Shown here one piece after another: positions 56,791 through 64,000 of a DNA stretch of 64,000 nucleotides. The position numbers and the translations under genes were made by a program. Position 1 is the stretch's first letter. Each line of letters starts with the position of its first letter. Source of the DNA: Erythroxylum novogranatense (Eukaryota; Streptophyta; Magnoliopsida; Malpighiales; Erythroxylaceae); assembly GCA_029891385.1 (NCBI GenBank), contig CM057233.1, positions 48,686,063-48,750,062 on the forward strand. The letters run 5' to 3'. The notes beneath the pieces were generated by a model. It was not told the origin of the DNA. It saw nothing but the letters and a program-made list of their open reading frames with translations, and ran no database searches.

Positions 56791-59036
56791 ATATGTTATA
56801 AGGCGTAAAAAATATGTTGAAATGGCAAATGATAAAAAATAAGAATTGTTACGATGACATAGAGAAACTCGAGTTGCAAAAAAGAGAAGCGCTCCTTTAC
56901 CTACGCTTCACCAAACAATTACTAATCAACATAGCGATTCTTTCGTTAATAATGAACCTTCCAGCAGTCAACTTCTCATTCAACAATCCTCTAATCAACA
57001 AATACATTATCAATTTGTCAATTTTCTTGTAGATCTTATTAATCAAGGTATGTTTTTTTTCCTATATTTTAACTATTTTAATATGACTACTCCACAAAGT
57101 GATCATGTTCTTTTTATATGTTTCAAGGGATAAATCATCGTATCTCTTCTTCGAAGTTAGCAGTTTTGCAGAATTTACCTGTTGAGCCTTAACAGCTCTA
57201 TTTTATTCCAAATTGTGAACATTGTTATGCGAAACAATTTTATCTTGAACCTTCATCATTTTGTTGTTCGTCGGGACAAATTCCGATTGTTGCTCCTCAA
57301 ATGCCTCATGGTTTAAAATCTTTTTTTAAATAATGACGAAAAATTTGAACATTTCAGGAAGAATGTTCGTACATATAATAACAATGTAGCTTTTACTTCT
57401 TATGGAGCTAGATATGATCGCGAACTAACAAAAAACAAGAAGGGGTTTATACATTCCGTGTTCAAGGACAAGTTTATCATTTCCTTAATAGTTTAGTATC
57501 GAGAAGCAATAAGGGAATCCAACTCTATTTCTTTGATACTGACGAAGAAAAAAGAAGAAGGATTGACAGTTGTGATAAACTTCGTGAAAGTACATTGGTA
57601 CTGATTATGGCAGTTCTTTAAGATAACCCTTATGCCAAGTTCTTTCGAAGTCTTAGAGATATTCCGTCACTTAGGAATCAAGAAATAGTTCTCAGATGTT
57701 ATCCCGGCCATGAACAATTTATTTATAATCTTCCTACTGCATCACAAGTAGTTGTTATATGGACTGAAACTGATGATGAACAAATGATAAATGTCCTCAC
57801 ATCCAAGTCTACACTCACATGGGTACACATTATAGAATTCAATCTTATTATGCATGTTATGACCTGTTTCAATATCCATTTTTATTTCCTCATGGTGAAT
57901 CTGGATGGCATCGCGGCATTAAGTGGTTGATTCCAAAAAGAAACGAGACTAATGTTTTAGATGAAGGAACTAATGTTTCTCTCCACTATTTTACTAATCC
58001 ATTTGAATTATTTGCTCTAAAAAACATAGGCAAGTTTGTCTTTTTGTTTTGTTGTTTTCCAAATATTATTTAATTGCATAGTTTTATTTATCAATTTTAT
58101 TTTTGTTGTTACTAGCTGTTGAAGAAGGACACTGTGAAGATGGTTTGGTTTTTGATAGAGAATATTATTGTTGTCGACTTAAAATGAGAGATAATGACGA
58201 ATCCATGCTCCTCCATAGCTTAAGACTACTTTAGCAATTCGTTGTTGGTACTTATATAAAGATTGAAACATCCCAACTTGATTTTCATAGAAAAAACAAA
58301 ATGAGATACGGAAAGAAATTTTACAAGGTGTTTTAGATAGTATTAACTTTGGTCAAACTGAAGGTTCTAGAATTGTCCTCCTAGCTTTGTTTATTGGTCC
58401 TCTAAGGGACATGAAACAACGTTATCTCAATGCAATAGCTCTAGTAGAAAAATATGGTAAACCAGATATTCTCCTCACTATAACTTGCATCCCTATGTGG
58501 AAAAAAAATACTAAACAATCTTAAATTTCATGAAAAGACGCAAGATAGACTAGATTTATTGGCCAGATTATTCAAAGCTAAATTTGAAATTCTAAAAAAT
58601 GAGTTAATCAAAAAACAAATCTTTGGAGATATGGCCGCATTTTTTTATGTTATTGAATTTCAGAAGCATGGATTCACTTATGCTCATTTACTCCTGATAC
58701 TTAAGCCACATTTTAAATTGCTAAATCCATATTCTTAAGGTCAATCATATCTACTAAAATACCTAATCTTGATCAAAATTTCCAGGTGATATTCTCTTGT
58801 CATTAAGCATATGATTCACAGTCCTTATGGTTTTATGAACAAAGATTGTCCTTGCATGAGAAATGGTGTATGTAAAAACCATTATCCCAAGAATTTTACT
58901 CCTTTTACTATTCATGGTGAAGACAGTTATCTATACTATAGACAAAGAGATGATGGAAGGAAAGCAAAAATTTGCAGACATGAGGATGATAATAGGTGGG
59001 TGGTTCCTCATAATCCATACCTTTTAATGCTACTTG
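56790..59036 (+). pseudogene. Helitron Rep/helicase pseudogene, N-terminal part
   Basis: A probable first exon (about 56,800-57,045, Gln/Ser-rich) ends at CAAG/GTATG. From 57,130 the text follows plant Helitron proteins: a CX2C pair (57,214-57,225) with YLEPSSFCC; 'VYTFRVQGQ', 'LRDIP', 'YNLPTASQV' and 'WTETDDE' readings in shifting frames; then the Helitron-like N domain (RIQSYYACYDLFQYPFLFPH) at 57,819. The Rep HUH region at 58,655-58,695 reads EFQKHGFTYAHLLLIL, where the family has His-X-His in 'GLPHAH'; the first His is Tyr. Next is HSPYGFMNKDCPCMRNGVCK and NRWVVPHNPYLL at 58,811-59,036. There are many stops and shifts. Rep would nick and join DNA for rolling-circle transposition. Confidence 0.88.
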
Positions 59037-62000
59037 TGTAGGGGCTCGATCCCGAAGACCGGACCCCAACTGGAAAACGAAATGAAAGACGGATAACAAA
59101 GAGGCGGAACGAACAAATCGAAGCAATTCAATTACGAATCGAAAGCAAATTAGATCAAAGCAAACAAATTTCTTATTCGAATTTAAACGAATTTCGACAT
59201 CCGGAAACAAACATTTTAGAAAGCTTATCGCGTTGCGTTGGAAACCTTAAACTTAATCTATCCGATTCCGTGTAAATTTTTCTTTCTTTTCATCATTATT
59301 GAATCTCATTCATATCAAGCAATTAATTCCCCTTTGGAAAATTCTTTCTCAAACAAGACTCAATTCATATAATTTGACTTGATCATGTAATTTCTCAATC
59401 TTTAACAAACATTTATGCTTATTTCTATTCTTTTCCATACAACCAATTTTATCCAAAATTGAGCAGCATAACGACCGTAATTTACACTAACCCAACCTGC
59501 AAATGGTTCTAAACTGCATTTCTATAATCCATCTCAAACACAAAATCCTCACACCAATACACAAATCACAATCGATCTCTACTCAACTTATATACAAAAC
59601 CATAATTTATAATTCATAGCCATACACAATTCCAATTCCATAACTCAAGTTCTTATACAATTTCACAATCCGAATACACCATGAATGAGACGCTTACATT
59701 ACATCAATGGCATTCCAAGACATAGATAATTTCTACAGTTTATAACCCAAAGCACACAATGTACAATAATTCTAATCCTGACAATAATTCAATGAAATTA
59801 CGTATAAGTGAAAACTCTCATTCTTTTTCCACCCGGTCTTCTTCTCATCACCTGTGGATGGGAATGAAAGGGGGTGAGCGTAAAAAGCCCGTGGGTAACA
59901 GGTTTATAATCAATCATAAGCAAAACCGTTCAAAAGTTTACTGCCATAGAAATTTCTTGTTGAAAATCCATAAAATGTTCGTTTCTCAAATTTTCGTCAT
60001 GTATTCAAATTCATGCATCGCAACACATGAATGTATCACTTGCTCACAATCACAATTTCATAATTCAAAACATCACCTCATTAACCACAATTTATGTCAT
60101 TTCATCATTCAAGCATAACACACAATTCATAAATGCAATGCACATCATATGGCTCGAGAGGTTCCGTGGAACGGAACAGAGAAACTGAAGTTTACTCCGT
60201 GAATGAAACGAGTCCACTTTTTGGATCACGTGGGGCACAAGCGGCCAGCCAGGAGAAGGCTTTAACGGAACGGTTCCTCTCTCGCCCACCCAAGCACATA
60301 AGCAATACTCAAACTCATTTCATAATGATTTCATGCTTTTCATATTCTTTTTCTTCTTTCCAATAAATCACAATGCCATGCTCAAATACATAGCATAATC
60401 ACATCACAATTCAATTTTCATCAAAGTGTCATATATTTCTCAATGCATAACATAACATAACATAACACATCACAATGCATTTTTGCATGCTCATAGCCAT
60501 TCAAATCCAATTCATGGGGTATATACACACATATAAGCAAATTCTTTTAAATCATTTGAAAACGATATATGAACAATTTTGAAATTCTTGAAATCATTTT
60601 ATTCTCTCAATTTGGGAAAATTTTTAATAGCTTATTATTCAACTATAAACATGAAACCCACCTCATATCCATGCTTGGAGCTTGATCCAATCATCAATTA
60701 TCCATAGCTTCCTTGGTTCTTCCAATATAAAATTTCCTAAACCAAAGTCAACCAAAACTCATATCATAATCATCATATTTCACAAACCCATATGGTTTCC
60801 AACCTCTCTACATCATAATCTTCCAAAATCCCTACTCATATAATTTGGCAAAAGTTCTAATTAATTTCTCATCCAAGATTAAACATCACCCAATGCATAA
60901 TCACTTAAATTAACTTCATAAATAACAAACCCATATCCATCTTAAGCTAAATCAACCAAAAACTCACTAAAAACTCAAAGATCAAAACCATCTCTTACCT
61001 TTCTCCTTCATCTCCACCGATTCTCTTCCTTCTCTCCTTTTCTTTCTTTCCTTTCTTCTCATTTTCGTGCCCTTCTTCTAGAACCAACGACCATCCCCTT
61101 TTCTTATATGCCATGTCATGAAAATGGGGGTGAAAAGACCCTTTTGCCCCTCCTCAAATGCCTATAAACTTTAATCTTTAAGTTAACTTCCAAAACTGCC
61201 CCTGAATATTTCTTTAAGTCGTGCTCACTTGCGGACATGTTTCGCACTATCCATTTGAAGGAATTTGTCAAAATTTCCTTCTAAAGAATTATTCCTTTAT
61301 GTCTTAACTTCATAATGACATAAGAATCATCCAATTCGGAGCACTACATCAAAAGTTATAGTCTAAACATGTCGGACATATCGTTCTACTAACACATTTT
61401 CTCGTAATTCACTTCCTTTCACAATTAGACATTTTTAAAGGCTAAATTGAAATTTCACTTCTTCATATGACTTGTAGATCCATGTCTTAATTTTATTTAG
61501 CCTCAAACATCGCTTCATTCGGATCTCCACAGATCCCGAATTTCGCAAAATACTGAACTATGTTTAGAAACTTTCCTATCTCACTTTGATTCAAATAATC
61601 TTGGTCAATTAAAATCTCTAAAATTCATAATTTTCACATAACATGAAATTCATAGTCTTAGGAATCCAACACTTCGAGAACTAAGTCATTCGGATGTCGA
61701 ACAGAAAAGATATAAGCAAATGATTTGACAAGGTCAGATGAGGAAAGAAGAATTGCAAGATCGGAAGAAAACAAATCATTCCGATTTTCATGAGATTCAA
61801 TCAAACTCTTTCAATTTAACTCCAATTGATACAAATTTTCATGGAGGGAAGGATACATGTGTTAGGAATTCAATGCTTCAAGAATCGCCTCAATCCGAGG
61901 TCGGATGAGTGAGTTATGATCAAAACAACTCAACAAGTTCAAACCCTAAATTGATTTGAAAATCTTTTGGCGCAAATGCCATAAATTTTTTTAGAAATAT

Positions 62001-63033
62001 CCAAAATCCTTCGTTATTGTTCCATTGTAAAGATAACATCAAGATCTACAAATCGTATTAGAGGCCTTAAAACGATATTCGGCCTCAAAACTAGTCAAAC
62101 ACGCAAATTACTAAAGTTGACCGGTGACTGTCCGTTAAACGGACATGCATGTCCGTTTAACGGACACATACGGCCAAAACTGTATCAAACCATCTGAGAA
62201 TGTCGGTTAAACGGACATACATGTCCGCCTAACGGAAATAAGCAAGGGGAGGGGTCCCTTTTGACCCGAGGCTGTCCGTTAAATGGACTTCCATGTCCGT
62301 TTAATGGACATGCAAATTCCAAAACCTCTTCAATCTTTTTCCAATGCTTCTCACATCCAAACTAACATCATATACACTTATAATCTTTACATATTTACTT
62401 ATTCAAAGGCCTAAACACTTCATAAAAATTCAAACAACAAATACTTTTCATGAACTTCTCAAATCTCAACTAAATTGGTTCATCAAAACCACAATTCTCA
62501 AACATTCATCAAAGCTGTCACTAACATAAATCTTATATAACATCATAACTTGTATCAACTATAACTCTTAACTCCGATCTCGAAATGTTACATACTTGAT
62601 CTCGTTAGAAAGATAAAAGAGCAAGATACAACTTCAAAGAAGGAAACTTTGGCCAATTCTATTTCAATCATTCCCTAATTTCCCTTAAATCAGCATACAC
62701 ATTTTTATCTACATGCAAAAACTCAACATTCATGCTAACTTCACTTTCTTAATTGCACAACATTTATAACAATTCAACTATCATTTGAAATTCATCCAAA
62801 TCTCAGCCTCAATTCATATGATTTCTTACATTTAATAGCATTATGCCATTCACCAAGTTCCTCTCTTGATTTTGCATAATATCTCATATGTATCACCATA
62901 GTTCATACTTAGGGTTTCTCAACTCACCATCCATACATGATTAACATTCCAATATCATATCCTTTATAACACAAATCACATATAAAACACTCATTTGATT
63001 TCATTTTCATACTTCAAGGTTCGGGGTCCAACA
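59037..63033 (-). repeat. Solo LTR, 4.0 kb, inserted in the Helitron
   Basis: Target duplication ACTTG at 59,032-59,036 and 63,034-63,038. On the minus strand it starts TGTTGGACCCCG and ends ...CGAGCCCCTACA, the same terminal text as the giant LTRs (TGTTGGACCCCG...CAACA), so it is a related chromovirus-type family; the middle is strongly diverged. Removing the LTR and one ACTTG makes the Helitron frame continuous. Frames at 58,908-59,210, 59,759-60,118, 60,133-60,366 and 62,344-62,529 are chance readings. No internal domain is left. Confidence 0.95.
62129..62310. repeat. Three 38-nt palindromes at exact 72 bp spacing
   Basis: Modules at 62,129-62,166, 62,201-62,238 and 62,273-62,310. The first is a perfect palindrome made of TGTCCGTTAAACGGACA, TGCA and TGTCCGTTTAACGGACA; each half is itself nearly palindromic. 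The other two carry a few substitutions. They lie within the solo LTR, with a different 34 bp spacer between modules. Confidence 0.97.
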
Positions 63034-64000
63034 ACTTGATTGTCAAATTAATGTTGAAATATGTTCAGCTATGAAGCTTGTTAAGTACTTATACAAATAT
63101 GTCTTTAAAGGCCATGACCTTGTGAACTTTAGCATTACCGATTAAGAGAACACAAGTAATATTGATGAAATCAGTAATTTCCAAGAAGGTCGTTGGATTT
63201 CACCTCCAGAAGCTTTATGACATATATATGAATTTTTTCTAGCAGAGATTAATCCGTCAGTTTATATACTACAAGTTCACCTCCCAGATCAACAGTTTAT
63301 TTCCTTTTACAAAAATGCTAATTTTTCTTATTTGTTGAGAAATATCGACTTCTCGAGAACAATGTTGATCGAATTTTTCAAGATGAATTTGACAAATAAA
63401 ACGACTGCAGAGATGAAATGTCTATATAGAGATTTTTCAGAACATTTTGTTTGGAATTGAAAAACAAAAATATGGTCAGAAAGAAGCTGAAGAAAAGTAA
63501 TAGGAAGATTGGTTACTGTTGACCCTCAAGAAGGAGAAAGGTATTACTTAAGATTATTACTCATATATGTTAAAAGACCAACATCATTTGATGACTTTTT
63601 AGCTGTTGATGGCTAGAAGATTAGCTGTTTCAGGGAGGCTGCACTACAATTAGGATTGCTAGCATCTGACTCTTATGTAGAACAAACACTTGAGGAAGCA
63701 ATCATGTTTAAAATGCCAGCATCCCTCAGACTTTTATTTGTTACACTCTTGTTCTATTGTTCACCAACAAATCCTAAGCAACTCTGGGAAACTTTCAAGG
63801 ACAACCTTTATTCTGACTACTAGTATGCTTCATGTTCCTATAATACGTATACATCTAATAACATTACAAAAATGGCCTTTAAGATATTAATAAATATCTA
63901 GAGCAAATAGGGAAAAGCTTGGCTAATTATAATTTTACTTATCATCAGTTTCATGTTGATTATCATCAACAACAAACTAAGGAAGTACAAAGTGAGATGA
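63034..64000 (+). pseudogene. Helitron Rep/helicase pseudogene, continuation
   Basis: The reading resumes at the target duplication with DCQINVEICSAMKLVKYLYK, then YVFKGHD, the Rep Tyr-containing 'vKYLyKYv.KGHD' motif of Helitrons. It is followed by GRWISPPEAL, LQVHLPDQQ, then a TAEMKCLYRDFSEHFVWN segment, GERYYLRLLLIYVKRPTSFD, and FREAALQLGLLASD with MPASLRLLF. Stops occur at about 63,144, 63,219, 63,458 and later. The helicase domain would lie beyond the window. Orientation and spacing show one gene split by the LTR at 59,037-63,033. Confidence 0.88.

Noticed and set aside
59759..60118. 119-residue plus-strand frame
   Set aside because: Lies inside the minus-oriented solo LTR, His/Asn/Ser-rich without a domain, and absent as a frame in related LTRs here.
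1..64000. tRNA, rRNA and intact host genes
   Set aside because: None recognised by eye; the only tRNA-like signals are the short primer binding sites of the retroelements.

Overview
The window is plant nuclear DNA, most likely from a eudicot, and it is made almost entirely of nested transposable elements. The evidence is AT-rich sequence, LTR retrotransposons primed by initiator-tRNA-Met, a Sirevirus-type Ty1/copia element, a CACTA transposon, a Helitron and Ty3/gypsy-like LTRs of 3 to 6 kb. I found no intact host gene, rRNA, tRNA or CRISPR array. All coding capacity is relic: stops, frameshifts, lost start and splice sites, and many changes that look like C-to-T or G-to-A decay of methylated cytosines.

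Left third (1-17,071). A large minus-oriented gypsy-like LTR can be followed through three pieces (1,044-2,183; 5,383-7,364; 15,289-16,683). Into it went a putative 3.2 kb solo LTR (2,184-5,382, near-match 5 bp target duplication) and a complete but dead 7.9 kb Ty1/copia element (7,365-15,283, target duplication TGAGT). That copia element was then hit inside its reverse transcriptase by a 1.45 kb non-autonomous CACTA element (12,064-13,509, target duplication AAA).

Centre-left (17,072-26,586). A 9.5 kb minus-strand Sirevirus-like copia element has both LTRs, primer binding site, polypurine tract, gag, pol and an accessory frame in the env position. It is flanked by GTTTA duplications and sits inside a plus-oriented LTR relic. 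About 3.2 kb of gene-free AT-rich sequence follows, with a tandem duplication and another LTR relic.

Centre (29,757-52,937). A unit of roughly 6 kb is present twice in tandem. Each copy carries a minus-strand plant retrotransposon ORF1-like pseudogene and a plus-strand, intron-containing Sec14/CRAL-TRIO pseudogene. Copy A is split by an 11.4 kb gypsy-like element (31,651-43,037) whose LTRs are 6.0 and 4.8 kb while its internal part is only 544 bp and non-coding. Copy B keeps the matching empty site with one TCATC, which proves the insertion boundaries and shows that the duplication came first.

Right end (52,938-64,000). After about 3.8 kb of gene-free AT-rich DNA, possibly holding a 1.5 kb solo LTR, a Helitron Rep/helicase pseudogene begins near 56.8 kb and runs off the window. 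It is interrupted by a 4.0 kb minus-oriented solo LTR (59,037-63,033, target duplication ACTTG). Inside that LTR is the most striking non-coding structure here: three 38-nt palindromes at an exact 72 bp spacing. Comparable but different short palindromic words recur in most of the other long LTRs in the window.
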